A stretch of DNA of 64,000 nucleotides, from contig NZ_CP029797.1 of NCBI RefSeq assembly GCF_003268595.1, forward strand, positions 1,571,501 to 1,635,500. The letters run 5' to 3'. The translations under genes and the position numbers were made by a program. Below the pieces are notes generated by a model that searched no databases, had not been told where the DNA came from, and saw only the letters and a list, made by a program, of their open reading frames with translations. Shown here in pieces: positions 1 through 10,504 of this stretch. The DNA comes from Paraliobacillus zengyii. GTDB lineage: Bacteria; Bacillota; Bacilli; Bacillales; Amphibacillaceae. The stretch's first letter is position 1. Each line of letters begins with the position of its first letter.

Positions 1-491
1 TAAAACATAATGCCATTTAAATGGTCAATTTCATGCTGTAGGACAACAGCGGCATAACCACGTAATCTCAGTTTAATTGGATCGCCGGCTAAGTTAATAG
101 CTTTTACTGTGATACGTGCATATCTAGGAACATAGCCTTGGACTTCTCGATCGACGGACAAACAACCTTCACCGCTTGATAAAAAAGTTTTCTCGACAGA
201 ATGACTAACAATTTTCGGATTGAATAAACCCTCACTATAGAAATTGCCATCAAAATCCTCAAAATGAATGGCAATCATTCTTTTAGATAGACCAATTTGT
301 GGTGCGGCTATTCCGACACCAGGTCTTAATTGATATTTTTCAGCGATCTCTTGATCTTGACTATTTTTAAGAAAATCTAACATTTCGTGCAGTGTCGCGC
401 TATCTTGCTCGGTTGCCGGTAATGCTACTTCTTTTGCAACTTCTTCCAAAATAGGATTACCTTCACGCACAATATCATCCATGGTAATCAA
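1..491 (-). CDS. def: Peptide deformylase, C-terminus beyond window
   Basis: Removes the N-terminal formyl group from nascent proteins using a metal (Fe/Zn) held by Cys and two His. Translated from the reverse strand it shows all three deformylase motifs in order: [15 protein letters not shown] (metal Cys) and HEIDH (two metal His and catalytic Glu). It resembles the longer Gram-positive type 2 enzyme, B. subtilis DefB/YkrB. The start is taken as TTG at 491, giving MITMDDIV after an AAGGAG ribosome site; this matches the MITM start of DefB. The window edge cuts the gene just after [11 protein letters not shown], so the last 20 or so residues are missing. It is divergent from ykyA, as in B. 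subtilis. Not in the six-frame list because it runs off the edge. Confidence 0.93.
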   Translation of the reverse strand, partial: MITMDDIVREGNPILEEVAKEVALPATEQDSATLHEMLDFLKNSQDQEIAEKYQLRPGVGIAAPQIGLSKRMIAIHFEDFDGNFYSEGLFNPKIVSHSVEKTFLSSGEGCLSVDREVQGYVPRYARITVKAINLAGDPIKLRLRGYAAVVLQHEIDHLNGIMF

Positions 492-521
492 CTGGTTCAC
501 TCTCCTTATCGGTGTTTTTAC

Positions 522-538
522 TGTTACATAGTGTAACA
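522..538. promoter_or_regulatory. Perfect inverted repeat, possible operator for def
   Basis: TGTTACA-TAG-TGTAACA is a perfect 7-3-7 inverted repeat. It lies immediately downstream of the predicted -10 of the leftward def promoter, where a repressor would block initiation. Related half sites recur upstream of pdhA (ACTGTTACAGT at 1448-1458 and TATGTAACAG at 1594-1603). The binding protein is unknown; function is inferred from symmetry and position only. Confidence 0.4.
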
Positions 539-547
539 TAACTATTA

Positions 548-576
548 AATATAATGATATTATATTATTTTTGCAA
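548..576 (-). promoter_or_regulatory. Candidate sigma-A promoter of def
   Basis: Read leftward, TTGCAA (576-571), a 17-base spacer and TATATT (553-548) form a good sigma-A promoter about 60 bases upstream of the def start codon. Confidence 0.55.
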
Positions 577-623
577 AAGATATGAGAACTTTTCTAAAAT
601 AGTATAAGAAATGTAAAACGTTA

Positions 624-632
624 TGTTATAAT
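624..632 (+). promoter_or_regulatory. Candidate extended -10 promoter of ykyA
   Basis: TG-T-TATAAT is an exact extended -10 element 58 bases upstream of the ykyA start. No good -35 hexamer precedes it, as is usual for extended -10 promoters. Confidence 0.5.
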
Positions 633-689
633 ATTTTCATAAATGTCAAAAAATATAATAAAAGGCATCAAGATTAAGGAGGCAGCATT

Positions 690-1340
690 TTGAAATTAAA
701 GGTTTTACTTATAGGTTTAGTAAGTATCTCATTATTAGCAGCATGTTCTGGTGAATCCACGACAGAAGAAATGTATGGACATTTAGAGGAAGCGGTGGAA
801 CTAGAGAACGAATTTGTTTCCCAACAACAGCCGTTAAATGAACTAGAGGAACAAGAACAAGCAATCTATCAAGAAATTACAACATTAGGAATGGATGATA
901 TGGAACAAATCATTTCACTCGCTGATGAAGCATTACAATCAATTGAAGAAAGAAAAGAATTACTTGTTGCTGAGAAAGAGAGTATTGATGCAAGTAAGGA
1001 AGAGTTTGATAAAATTGAACCGTTAATATCTGACATAGAAGATGAGACTGTCCAAACAAACGCTAATGAAATGTATGAAATAATGGAAGAAAGATATCAA
1101 GCATACATAAACTTACATGATACATATGTTGTATCATTAGAGAATGATCAAGCATTATATGAATTATTGAAACAAGAAGAGCTAGAAGAAGATGCAGTAA
1201 CAGAGCAAATCGATAAAGTAAATGCGCAGTACGAGAAAGTAATTGAAGCAAATAATACGTTTAGTGAAACAACAGATGCGTTTAATGAAAGTAAGAAGAC
1301 ATTTTACGAATCTACTGACTTAAACGTAACATATGAGTAA
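690..1340 (+). CDS. ykyA: YkyA-family putative cell-wall-binding lipoprotein
   Basis: Predicted lipoprotein of 216 residues. The N-terminus has a short positively charged segment, a hydrophobic stretch and the lipobox LLAAC, with Cys19 as the lipidated residue. The rest is almost entirely charged, Glu/Lys-rich alpha-helical sequence likely to form coiled coils, without Pro-rich breaks. Length, composition and location between def and pdhA match YkyA of B. subtilis. The start is TTG with AAGGAGG nine bases upstream. The gene stands alone: its own promoter precedes it and a terminator follows immediately. The biochemical role of the family is unknown; it is expected on the outer face of the membrane. 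Confidence 0.8.
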   Translation: MKLKVLLIGLVSISLLAACSGESTTEEMYGHLEEAVELENEFVSQQQPLNELEEQEQAIYQEITTLGMDDMEQIISLADEALQSIEERKELLVAEKESIDASKEEFDKIEPLISDIEDETVQTNANEMYEIMEERYQAYINLHDTYVVSLENDQALYELLKQEELEEDAVTEQIDKVNAQYEKVIEANNTFSETTDAFNESKKTFYESTDLNVTYE

Positions 1341-1342
1341 AC

Positions 1343-1376
1343 AAAAAAACTTCTCAATTTTGGGAAGTTTTTTTGT
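1343..1376 (+). terminator. Terminator after ykyA
   Basis: Hairpin with arms AACTTC/GAAGTT followed directly by a T run, starting a few bases after the ykyA stop. Confidence 0.85.
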
Positions 1377-2830
<1,454 letters not shown>

Positions 2831-2833
2831 ATC

Positions 2834-3811
2834 ATGGCTCAAATGACGATGATTCAAGCAATAACTGATGCATTGCGCACAGAATTAAAAAATGATGAAA
2901 ACGTATTAGTATTTGGAGAAGACGTTGGTCAAAACGGCGGTGTATTCCGTGCTACTGAAGGACTACAAGATGAATTCGGTGAAGAGCGTGTATTCGATAC
3001 TCCTCTAGCAGAATCTGCAATTGCAGGTATTTCAATCGGTTTAGCAACACAAGGTTACCGTCCTGTACCTGAGATTCAATTCTTTGGCTTTGTTTATGAA
3101 GCAATGGATGCAATTAATGGTCAAATGGCTCGTTTACGTTATCGTACTGGTAACACAATGAATGCACCAATCACAATTCGCGCACCATTTGGTGGCGGTG
3201 TGCACACACCTGAATTGCACGCAGATTCGTTAGAAGGTTTAATTGCACAACAACCAGGTATGAAAGTAGTAATCCCTTCAAATCCATACGATGCAAAAGG
3301 ATTATTAATTTCTGCAATTCGCGACAATGACCCAGTTGTATATTTAGAGCATATGAAACTATATCGTTCATTCCGTGAAGAGGTTCCAGAAGAAGAGTAT
3401 ACTGTTGAACTTGGTAAAGCTAATGTTAAACGTGAAGGTACAGATGTAACATTAGTAGCATATGGAGCAATGGTTCAAGCTTCTTTAAAAGCTGCTGAAG
3501 AGTTAGAGAAAAACGGCATCCAAGCGGAAGTAATTGATCTACGTACTGTTATGCCTTTAGATATGGAAACAATTATTGAGTCAGTTAAGAAAACAAATCG
3601 TGTTGTTGTTGTTCAAGAAGCACAGCGTCAAGCTGGTATGGCATCACACATCGTTACTGAAATACAAGAACGTGCAATCTTACATTTAGAAGCACCAATT
3701 TTACGTGTAGCGGCACCAGATACAGTTTATGCATTTACGCAAGCTGAAGAAGTATGGTTGCCAAATTATGAAGATATTGTTGAAAAAGTAAACAAAGTAA
3801 TGAACTTTTAA
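2834..3811 (+). CDS. pdhB: Pyruvate dehydrogenase E1 beta subunit
   Basis: Beta subunit of the E1 heterotetramer; contributes the ThDP pyrimidine-binding half of the active site. Recognisable stretches include [16 protein letters not shown] near the N-terminus, [12 protein letters not shown], and the C-terminal transketolase domain with DLRTVMPLD. Its 325 residues equal the length of B. subtilis PdhB. A GGAG sequence inside the end of pdhA serves as ribosome site, so the two subunits are probably made in a fixed ratio. No missing motif seen. Confidence 0.96.
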   Translation: MAQMTMIQAITDALRTELKNDENVLVFGEDVGQNGGVFRATEGLQDEFGEERVFDTPLAESAIAGISIGLATQGYRPVPEIQFFGFVYEAMDAINGQMARLRYRTGNTMNAPITIRAPFGGGVHTPELHADSLEGLIAQQPGMKVVIPSNPYDAKGLLISAIRDNDPVVYLEHMKLYRSFREEVPEEEYTVELGKANVKREGTDVTLVAYGAMVQASLKAAEELEKNGIQAEVIDLRTVMPLDMETIIESVKKTNRVVVVQEAQRQAGMASHIVTEIQERAILHLEAPILRVAAPDTVYAFTQAEEVWLPNYEDIVEKVNKVMNF

Positions 3812-3838
3812 AATAAAGACTGATGGGAGGTAACAAGA

Positions 3839-5452
3839 ATGGCATATGAATTTAAATTACCAGATATTGGTGAAGGAATCCATGAAGGTGAAATCGTTAA
3901 ATGGTTTGTAAAAGCCGGAGACGAACTTAAAGAAGATGATGTACTTTGCGAAGTGCAAAATGATAAAGCAGTAGTTGAAATACCATCACCAGTAGAAGGT
4001 ACTGTAAAAGAAGTACACTTTGACGAAGGAACGGTAGCAACAGTAGGCCAAACAATTATCACCATTGATGCGGAAGGTTATGAAGATCAAGGTGGAAATG
4101 AAGAAGCTGAAGAAGCTACTAAAGAAACACAATCTGAATCTACTACAAGTGGAGATAAGGGTGCATATGAATTTAAATTACCAGACATTGGTGAGGGCAT
4201 CCACGAAGGTGAAATTGTTAAATGGTTTGTAAAAGCCGGAGACGAACTTAAAGAAGATGATGTGCTTTGCGAAGTGCAAAATGATAAAGCAGTAGTTGAA
4301 ATACCGTCACCAGTAGAAGGTACTGTAAAAGAAGTACACTTTGATGAAGGAACGGTAGCAACAGTAGGTCAAACAATTATTACGATTGATGCTGTTGGAT
4401 ATGAAGGAGAAACGACTTCAGAAGAGCCTGCTAAAGAAGAAAAGAAAACAGAAAAGCAAGCACCAAAGTCTAACTCTAATTCTAAGGAAGTAGATAAAGA
4501 CCGTCGTATAATTGCTATGCCTTCTGTTCGTAAATATGCTCGTGATAATGACGTATCTATTTCTAGTGTAGCAGGATCTGGTAAAAATGATCGTATCCTA
4601 AAAGAAGATATTGATGCTTTCTTAAATGGTGATCAAGTAGCAGAAACTACTACGGAAACGAAATCATCTGATCAAGGTTCAACTGTTATCAAAGATGAGA
4701 AAAAAGCGAAATCATCTGCAGCTAGCAAACAAACCGTTCCAGAAGGTAACTTCCCTGAAACGCGTGAAAAGATGACTGCAATTCGTAAATCTATTGCAAA
4801 AGCAATGGTTAATTCTAAACACAAAGCTCCTCATGTTACATTACATGATGAAATTGATGTTACTGAACTTGTTGCACATAGAAAGAAATTCAAAACTATT
4901 GCAGCTGAAAAAGATATTAAATTAACGTATCTACCATATGTTGTAAAAGCATTAGTATCTGCATTGAAGATGTATCCAATGTTGAATGCATCTATTGATG
5001 ATGATACACAAGAAATTATTCACAAGCATTACTATAATATCGGTATTGCGGCAGACACTGAAAAAGGTTTACTTGTGCCAGTAGTTAAAAACGCTGACCA
5101 TAAATCAATCTTTGCAATTTCACAAGAAATTAATGAATTAGGTCAAAAAGCAAAAGATGGTAAACTTTCACCAGACGAAATGAAAGGTGCATCATCTACA
5201 ATATCAAATATTGGTTCTGCAGGTGGACAGTGGTTTACACCAGTTATTAACTACCCAGAAGCAGGTATCTTAGGTATTGGACGTATTGCTGAAAAACCAG
5301 TTGTTAAAGACGGTGAAATTGTTATTGCACCAGTCATAGCATTATCATTAAGCTTTGATCACCGTATCGTTGATGGTGCTACAGCTCAAATGGCAATGAA
5401 CCAAGTGAAACGTTTACTAAACGATCCACAATTAATTATGATGGAGGCGTAA
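3839..5452 (+). CDS. pdhC: Dihydrolipoamide acetyltransferase E2 with two lipoyl domains
   Basis: Core of the pyruvate dehydrogenase complex; transfers acetyl from lipoamide to CoA. Order of domains: lipoyl 1 (about residues 2-78), acidic linker, lipoyl 2 (about 109-185), Lys/Ser-rich linker, peripheral subunit-binding domain (about 222-257, [13 protein letters not shown]), flexible linker, and the catalytic domain ending in [10 protein letters not shown] with the active-site His and Asp. Each lipoyl domain has the modified Lys in NDKAVVEI. B. subtilis PdhC has one lipoyl domain and about 442 residues; here there are 537. The two lipoyl domains are identical over nearly 80 residues and the DNA differs almost only at silent sites, which points to a recent duplication or gene conversion. 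ATG follows GGGAGG. Confidence 0.97.
   Translation: MAYEFKLPDIGEGIHEGEIVKWFVKAGDELKEDDVLCEVQNDKAVVEIPSPVEGTVKEVHFDEGTVATVGQTIITIDAEGYEDQGGNEEAEEATKETQSESTTSGDKGAYEFKLPDIGEGIHEGEIVKWFVKAGDELKEDDVLCEVQNDKAVVEIPSPVEGTVKEVHFDEGTVATVGQTIITIDAVGYEGETTSEEPAKEEKKTEKQAPKSNSNSKEVDKDRRIIAMPSVRKYARDNDVSISSVAGSGKNDRILKEDIDAFLNGDQVAETTTETKSSDQGSTVIKDEKKAKSSAASKQTVPEGNFPETREKMTAIRKSIAKAMVNSKHKAPHVTLHDEIDVTELVAHRKKFKTIAAEKDIKLTYLPYVVKALVSALKMYPMLNASIDDDTQEIIHKHYYNIGIAADTEKGLLVPVVKNADHKSIFAISQEINELGQKAKDGKLSPDEMKGASSTISNIGSAGGQWFTPVINYPEAGILGIGRIAEKPVVKDGEIVIAPVIALSLSFDHRIVDGATAQMAMNQVKRLLNDPQLIMMEA
3842..4393 (+). repeat. Tandem duplication encoding two lipoyl domains
   Basis: Bases 3842-4072 and 4163-4393 are near-identical direct repeats with a period of 321 bases (107 codons). 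The few differences I see are in third positions, such as ATCCAT/ATCCAC and GTA/GTG. The spacer between them encodes a Glu-rich linker. Confidence 0.95.
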
Positions 5453-5455
5453 ATT

Positions 5456-6865
5456 ATGGTAGTAGGAGATTTTCCGATTGATTTAGACACACTAGTAGTT
5501 GGCGCTGGTCCTGGTGGATATGTTGCAGCAATTCGTGCAGCACAAACTGGACAAAAAGTAGCCATCGTTGATAAAGGTACACTTGGAGGGGTTTGTTTAA
5601 ACGTTGGGTGTATCCCATCTAAAGCATTAATCCAAGCTGGCCATCGTTTTGAAGAAGCACACGGAGCAGATGAAATGGGTATTAAAGCCGAGAATGTTAC
5701 CGTTGATTTTTCAAAAGTACAAGAGTGGAAACAAAGCGTTGTTGATAAACTTACTGGTGGAGTTGAAGGTTTATTAAAAGGAAATAAAGTTGAAATTATA
5801 AAAGGTGAAGTATACTTTGTTGATAAAAATTCAGTAAAAGTAATGGACGAGAAGAACTCTCAAAGTTACACATTTAAAAATTGTATTATTGCAACTGGTT
5901 CAACACCAATTGAAATTCCGACTTTCAAATTTTCAGAACGTGTTATTGATTCTACAGGTGCATTAAACTTAAAAGAAATCCCTAAAAAACTAGTTGTCGT
6001 TGGTGGCGGTTATGTTGGTACTGAATTAGGAACTGCTTATGCTAACTTTGGTACAGAAGTTACTATTTTAGAAGGTGCTGACGAGATACTTGGCGGATTT
6101 GAAAAGCAAATGTCATCTTTAGTTAAGCGTCATTTGAAAAAGAAAAACGTTACAATTGTTACGAAAGCAATGGCTAAAGGTGCTGAGGTTACCGATAACG
6201 GTGTTAAAGTTACCTATGAAGCAAAAGGTAAAGAAGAAACAGTGGAAGCAGATTACGTGCTAGTAACAGTAGGGCGTAAACCTAATACTGCTGAAATTGG
6301 TTTAGAACAAGTTGGAATCGAAACAGATGACAGAGGTTTAATCAAAATTGATAAACAATGTCGTACGAACATTGATAACATCTATGCAATTGGCGATATC
6401 GTAGCAGGACCTCCATTAGCTCATAAAGCTTCTTATGAAGGAAAAGTTGCAGCAGAAGCAATTGCAGGAGAAAAATCAGAAATCGATTACAATGGTATTC
6501 CAGCTGTTGTATTCTCTGAACCTGAATTAGCTACTGTAGGATATGACGAACAAAGTGCAAAAGATGCAGGATTTGATGTTATCGGATCTAAATTCCCATT
6601 TGCTGCTAATGGTCGTGCATTATCACTTGGTAGTGGTGAAGGATTTGTTAAACTTGTTACAAGAAAAGAAGATGGCCTAGTATTAGGTGCTCAAATCGCG
6701 GGTGCTAATGCAAGTGACATGATTTCTGAACTTGGTTTAGCGATTGAAGCAGGAATGACAGCTGAAGATCTAGCTATGACAATTCACGCACATCCAACAC
6801 TTGGAGAAATTACTATGGAAGCTGCAGAAGTAGCTATGGGTACACCAATCCATATTGTAAAATAA
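5456..6865 (+). CDS. pdhD: Dihydrolipoamide dehydrogenase E3
   Basis: FAD flavoprotein that reoxidises dihydrolipoamide with NAD+; shared E3 of 2-oxo-acid dehydrogenases. Shows the FAD fold [10 protein letters not shown] (about 17-26), the redox disulfide GGVCLNVGC (Cys47/Cys52), the NAD fold [12 protein letters not shown], a second FAD motif YAIGDI, and the C-terminal HAHPTLGE whose His-Glu pair completes the active site of the partner subunit. Length 469, typical. Starts four bases after pdhC. A very strong terminator follows, closing the operon. Confidence 0.97.
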   Translation: MVVGDFPIDLDTLVVGAGPGGYVAAIRAAQTGQKVAIVDKGTLGGVCLNVGCIPSKALIQAGHRFEEAHGADEMGIKAENVTVDFSKVQEWKQSVVDKLTGGVEGLLKGNKVEIIKGEVYFVDKNSVKVMDEKNSQSYTFKNCIIATGSTPIEIPTFKFSERVIDSTGALNLKEIPKKLVVVGGGYVGTELGTAYANFGTEVTILEGADEILGGFEKQMSSLVKRHLKKKNVTIVTKAMAKGAEVTDNGVKVTYEAKGKEETVEADYVLVTVGRKPNTAEIGLEQVGIETDDRGLIKIDKQCRTNIDNIYAIGDIVAGPPLAHKASYEGKVAAEAIAGEKSEIDYNGIPAVVFSEPELATVGYDEQSAKDAGFDVIGSKFPFAANGRALSLGSGEGFVKLVTRKEDGLVLGAQIAGANASDMISELGLAIEAGMTAEDLAMTIHAHPTLGEITMEAAEVAMGTPIHIVK

Positions 6866-6875
6866 AGATTAAATG

Positions 6876-6914
6876 AAAAGCCTATGTTTGGATATCCAAA
6901 CATAGGCTTTTTCT
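6876..6914 (+). terminator. Terminator of the pdh operon
   Basis: Perfect hairpin with 17-base arms (AAAAGCCTATG and so on) and a three-base loop, followed by T residues. Confidence 0.95.
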
Positions 6915-7028
6915 ATGACAATGGTGGCTAATCAAAATTAACTATGAGAAATTTCTTTTGAAAAGGAAGATATTTGTCAGATTTTCCAGTATAATAGTAA
7001 ATATACATACGACACCAGGAGGGAAACT

Positions 7029-7910
7029 ATGAAACATAAGCTATTCGTACTACTCATTGGAGCAATTCTTTTATTGGTCGGCTGTAATAATGAAAATACA
7101 GACGAGAATACGCAAGAAGAAAGTAATGATGAGACACAAACAAACGAAAAAAATCAAGAAGAACAAATAGAAGAAGATGTAGAAGAAACAGATACAGAAA
7201 CAGAAGAAGATGAAGTAGTTGAAGAAGAACCAGAGTCTGTTGAAGTAGAGTATCAAATTAATTCAGATACTTGGAGTGTAGAACCTCTAAATGATGCTAA
7301 TGAGGATGTGGTTTTATTAACTATTGATGATGCACCAGATGGTAATGCATTAGAAATGGCAAAAACATTAGTGAAGCTTGATGCGAAAGCAATCTTTTTT
7401 GTGAATGGACACTTTCTTGATACGGATGAAGAAAAGGCAGTTTTAAAAGAAATTTATGAAATGGGCTTTCCAATCGGTAATCATACGTATACACATCAAA
7501 ATTTGAAAGAGGTTAGTGAAGAAGAACAACGTGAAGAAATTGTCAGCTTAAATGATCTAGTTGAAGAGATCATTGGTGAACGTCCGCAATTTTTCCGTGC
7601 ACCACATGGAGCTAATACTGATTACTCGACACAGCTTGCGGAAGAAGAGGGCATGGTTGTGATGAATTGGACATATGGTTATGATTATTTTACACCATAT
7701 CAGGATGCTGATAAACTAGCAACCGCGATGATTACAGGAGAAGGGCCAGAAGTCGATATTTCCTATTCATTACTTAAACCAGGTGCGAACCTGTTAATGC
7801 ATGATCGTGATTGGACTGCGGCAGCATTAGAAGAGATTGTAACTGGTCTCCGTGATAAAGGGTATGAAATGGTAGATCCAGCAGCAATACAAAAAGTGGA
7901 TGCGAGCTAG
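7029..7910 (+). CDS. Polysaccharide deacetylase (NodB) lipoprotein
   Basis: Predicted membrane-anchored carbohydrate esterase family 4 enzyme. The N-terminus is a signal peptide with lipobox LLVGC, Cys19 lipidated. Residues about 20-75 are an extremely acidic Glu/Asp/Asn/Thr linker, then a NodB domain from about 98. Motifs: LLTIDDAPD (usual T-F-D-D-G-P, so the Gly is Ala here), HTYTH (metal His pair) and FFRAPHGA. A late MNWTYGYDYF and LLMHD supply the remaining conserved positions. Likely substrate is peptidoglycan or another wall glycan; the exact one cannot be read from sequence. AGGAGG precedes the ATG. Monocistronic, with its own terminator; the acidic linker suits a salt-tolerant host. 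Confidence 0.88.
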   Translation: MKHKLFVLLIGAILLLVGCNNENTDENTQEESNDETQTNEKNQEEQIEEDVEETDTETEEDEVVEEEPESVEVEYQINSDTWSVEPLNDANEDVVLLTIDDAPDGNALEMAKTLVKLDAKAIFFVNGHFLDTDEEKAVLKEIYEMGFPIGNHTYTHQNLKEVSEEEQREEIVSLNDLVEEIIGERPQFFRAPHGANTDYSTQLAEEEGMVVMNWTYGYDYFTPYQDADKLATAMITGEGPEVDISYSLLKPGANLLMHDRDWTAAALEEIVTGLRDKGYEMVDPAAIQKVDAS

Positions 7911-7925
7911 AATTTATAAGATTAG

Positions 7926-7975
7926 ATAAAAAACGACGAACAAATGGCATCTATCCATCTGCTCGTCGTTTTTTA
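7926..7975 (+). terminator. Terminator after the deacetylase gene
   Basis: AAAACGACGA and TCGTCGTTTT arms around an inner ATGG/CCAT stem, with T residues on the 3' side. Confidence 0.85.
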
Positions 7976-8000
7976 AAACCCTTTTCGCGAACATCGTTAC

Positions 8001-8555
8001 TCAATATTCGTACTTGAGAGAAACTGCGACGTAGATTTCTTACTCACTCCACAATTGAAATGGGATCGCTTTCCGTGGGCACGGCTTCAGCTAACTCGGA
8101 TAAGCAAAAACCGCTTTCCGAGTGGATCTTCAGCCCGCGCTGTTCCCACTGGAGTCTCACCCATTTCAATTGCTCCGCTAGTTTTGTTTATAAATAAGTA
8201 AAGCGTTTCCTATTGCATACTGAATTAAAACGTCAGCAACTATATTAGTAAGTGAAAAATATATCAGTTTTCAATCTTCAATGTCAAAAACGTTATAACG
8301 TTTTGAAATTAGTTGCTCTAATCAGTGAAAGAAGCAAATGGGTGACACTCTAGTGGGAACAGCACAAGCCGAAGATCCACTAGGTAAAGTGTTTTTCTTT
8401 ACCTAGTTAGCTGAGGCTGTGCCCACAGAAAGGGAGACCATTTGCTTCTGTAGCGGGTATTATGTCGCAGTTGATGACAATTTTGACGCAAGGTATGTTA
8501 CGTCAGAGTTTATAAAAATTTAGTAATAAACAGTCTGTTCTTAATATTAATTAGC
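8001..8555. repeat. Composite palindromic element, copy 1 (most complete)
   Basis: The gap between the deacetylase gene and speA is filled by a GC-richer element. AACTGCGAC (8022-8030) is followed by palindromic unit A (about 8047-8182), a roughly 150-base AT-rich spacer, unit B in inverted orientation (8331-8458), and GTCGCAGTT (8464-8472). Outer arms of unit A are ACAATTGAAATGGG and CCCATTTCAATTG. Central arms of unit B are CTAGGTAAAG (8380-8389) and CTTTACCTAG (8397-8406). Flank similarity to the copy at 18 kb extends past both ends. No convincing coding frame, transposase or target duplication is visible. Confidence 0.85.
8287..8304. promoter_or_regulatory. 18-bp perfect palindrome in the element spacer
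   Basis: AAAACGTTATAACGTTTT is self-complementary. It lies in the spacer between the two palindromic units of copy 1. It looks like a protein-binding site, but no gene starts next to it and I assign no regulator. Confidence 0.3.
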
Positions 8556-8580
8556 GTTCCTTCGTTGTACGTGCATGTTT

Positions 8581-10053
8581 TTATGTTATTGGTTTCATTT
8601 CTTTAATGACATGGATCGTTTGAAGTGTATCATCTTCTAAACCTTGGACAGGTAAACCTGCAGCTAAATTTTGTTTAATATATTCTAAATTTTCTTCGGT
8701 AATAATCTCTCCTGGAATAAAGATAGGAATGCCAGGTGGATAAACCATAATGGATTCCGCACTAGTTCTTCCAGCAGCTGCTTCTAATGGAACAGTCTCT
8801 GATTCAGCATAAAACGCATCACGTGGCGTTATACTTAACAGGGGAATAGCAGGAATGGTAACATCTATTAGATTGTCTGTAGACGACTTTTGATGCGATT
8901 TTTCTAGGTGCTGCAATGCCTGTACTAATAAACTTGTTTCTTTACTCGAATCGCCAGGTGTAATGATGCAAAGTATATTGTACATATCAGATAATTCAAC
9001 TTCGATATTATACTGTTTTCGTAACCATACCTCAACATCATAACCTGTAATACCAAGTTGTTTTACAGAAATAATTAATTTCGTTGGATCATAACCAAAT
9101 GTTGCTTCACTACCTAACATTTCTTTACCAGCACACAAAAGGTGTGGAATTTTATTTATCTCTTTTCGAGTTGTTTCTGCTAGTAGTAATGTTTCATCTA
9201 ATAATTGTTTCCCATTGATAGCTAATTGTTTACGGGCAACATCAAGTGAAGCAAGTAATATATAGGATGTTGATGTTGTTGTTAACATCGATAAAACACT
9301 TTGTACACGAGAATGTGAAACTAATCCCTCTTTTAAATTCAGAACAGAACTTTGGGTTAGGGAGCCACCAAGTTTATGAACACTCGTTGCAGCTAAATCT
9401 GCACCAGCTTGCATCGCAGAGAGTGGTAACTCATCGTGAAAATGAATATGCACGCCGTGCGCTTCATCAACTAGTACGGGTATCTTATGACTGTGGGCGA
9501 TTTCAACAATACGTTGTAAATCAGCTGCAATCCCAAAATAAGTCGGGTTAATCACAAAAACCCCTTTAGCATCTGGATGTGCTTCGAGTGCTCTATTTAC
9601 AGATTCAGGTGTAATCCCATGGGCAATTCCAAGTTTATTATCTAACTCTGGATGAACAAAGATTGGAATAGCACCAGCGAAAATAAGTGCAGTTGTTACG
9701 GATTTGTGAATGTTACGTGGTACAATAATTTTATCACCAGGGCCACAGACGCTTAGAACCATAGCCATAATTGCTCCACTTGTCCCTTGTACGGAGAAGA
9801 AAGTATAATCGGCACCAAATGCTTGTGCAGCTAAATCTTGTGCTTGTTTAATCATTCCTTGTGGATGGTGCAAGTCATCTAATGGTTCGATATTTATTAA
9901 GTCGATTGATAGTGCATTTTCTCCTATAAAGGATCGAAAAGTTGGATCCATTCCTACTCCCTTTTTATGACCTGGTATGTGAAATGGAATAGGATTATTT
10001 TCAGCATGTTTTTTTAATCCTGTAAATAAAGGTGTTTCATGTTGTGCTTGCAT
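8581..10053 (-). CDS. speA: Arginine decarboxylase, Orn/Lys/Arg decarboxylase family
   Basis: PLP enzyme converting arginine to agmatine, first step of spermidine synthesis in Bacillus. The start is set at 10053 (MQAQHETPLFTGLKK) because AGAGAGGT lies just upstream, and the resulting 490 residues equal the B. subtilis SpeA length; the open frame runs further upstream but without support. Motifs: PFHIPGHKKG near the N-terminus, FSVQGTSGA, LVDEAHGVH, and the PLP lysine in SVHKLGGS. The C-terminal domain carries YPPGIPIFIPGE. Sequence and neighbourhood match speA rather than the aminotransferase-like yaaO paralogue. It is divergent from yktA. No clear terminator lies at its 3' end before the repeat element. 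Confidence 0.93.
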   Translation of the reverse strand: MQAQHETPLFTGLKKHAENNPIPFHIPGHKKGVGMDPTFRSFIGENALSIDLINIEPLDDLHHPQGMIKQAQDLAAQAFGADYTFFSVQGTSGAIMAMVLSVCGPGDKIIVPRNIHKSVTTALIFAGAIPIFVHPELDNKLGIAHGITPESVNRALEAHPDAKGVFVINPTYFGIAADLQRIVEIAHSHKIPVLVDEAHGVHIHFHDELPLSAMQAGADLAATSVHKLGGSLTQSSVLNLKEGLVSHSRVQSVLSMLTTTSTSYILLASLDVARKQLAINGKQLLDETLLLAETTRKEINKIPHLLCAGKEMLGSEATFGYDPTKLIISVKQLGITGYDVEVWLRKQYNIEVELSDMYNILCIITPGDSSKETSLLVQALQHLEKSHQKSSTDNLIDVTIPAIPLLSITPRDAFYAESETVPLEAAAGRTSAESIMVYPPGIPIFIPGEIITEENLEYIKQNLAAGLPVQGLEDDTLQTIHVIKEMKPIT

Positions 10054-10175
10054 AAAGGCTACCTCTCTTTGTAAAATATAAATGATAGTGATAGAAAACA
10101 AATGAATTATAGCAAATTAAAATGTGAATTACTAGTTAGCGATTCACTATGCATAGAAGAAAGGACGGTTATAAT

Positions 10176-10445
10176 ATGTCATATAGTTATCCAATAGATC
10201 CATCATGGAGTACAACAGATGTAATCGATGTCGTAAACTTTATATCAATTGTTGAGAAAGCACATGAAGATGGTGTTAAACGTGAGGACATTATGTTAGC
10301 TTATACAAAGTTTAAACAAATAGTTCCATCTATGAGCGAAGAAAAACAAATTGATAAAAAATTTGAAAAGGATACAGGTTACTCAATTTATCGTGCAATC
10401 AAGCAAGCTAAATCCGCAAAAAAAGGTGAACGCGTTAAAATGTAA
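10176..10445 (+). CDS. yktA: UPF0223 family protein YktA
   Basis: Small soluble protein of 89 residues with no known activity. The sequence SYSYPIDPSWSTTDVIDVV, then EKAHEDGV and the C-terminal FEKDTGYSIYRAIKQAK, are hallmarks of the UPF0223 family. The start is the ATG at 10176, after AAAGGACGG; an upstream in-frame ATG would add a tail absent from the family. Predicted mostly helical. Position between speA and yktB matches B. subtilis. Confidence 0.88.
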   Translation: MSYSYPIDPSWSTTDVIDVVNFISIVEKAHEDGVKREDIMLAYTKFKQIVPSMSEEKQIDKKFEKDTGYSIYRAIKQAKSAKKGERVKM

Positions 10446-10451
10446 ATAAAA

Positions 10452-10491
10452 TTACTGTTTTTGTATAGCCTAGGTTATACAAAAACAGTAA
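10452..10491. terminator. Bidirectional terminator between yktA and yktB
   Basis: Perfect hairpin with 16-base arms (TTACTGTTTTTGTATA and its complement) around an eight-base loop containing CCTAGG. The A/T-rich outer arms give U-runs in both directions, serving the two convergent genes. Confidence 0.88.
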
Positions 10492-10504
10492 TAACATGTA
10501 GACC

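Noticed and set aside
8001..8555. CRISPR array
   Set aside because: The repeats are long, palindromic, few, scattered over 55 kb and irregularly spaced; there are no cas genes.
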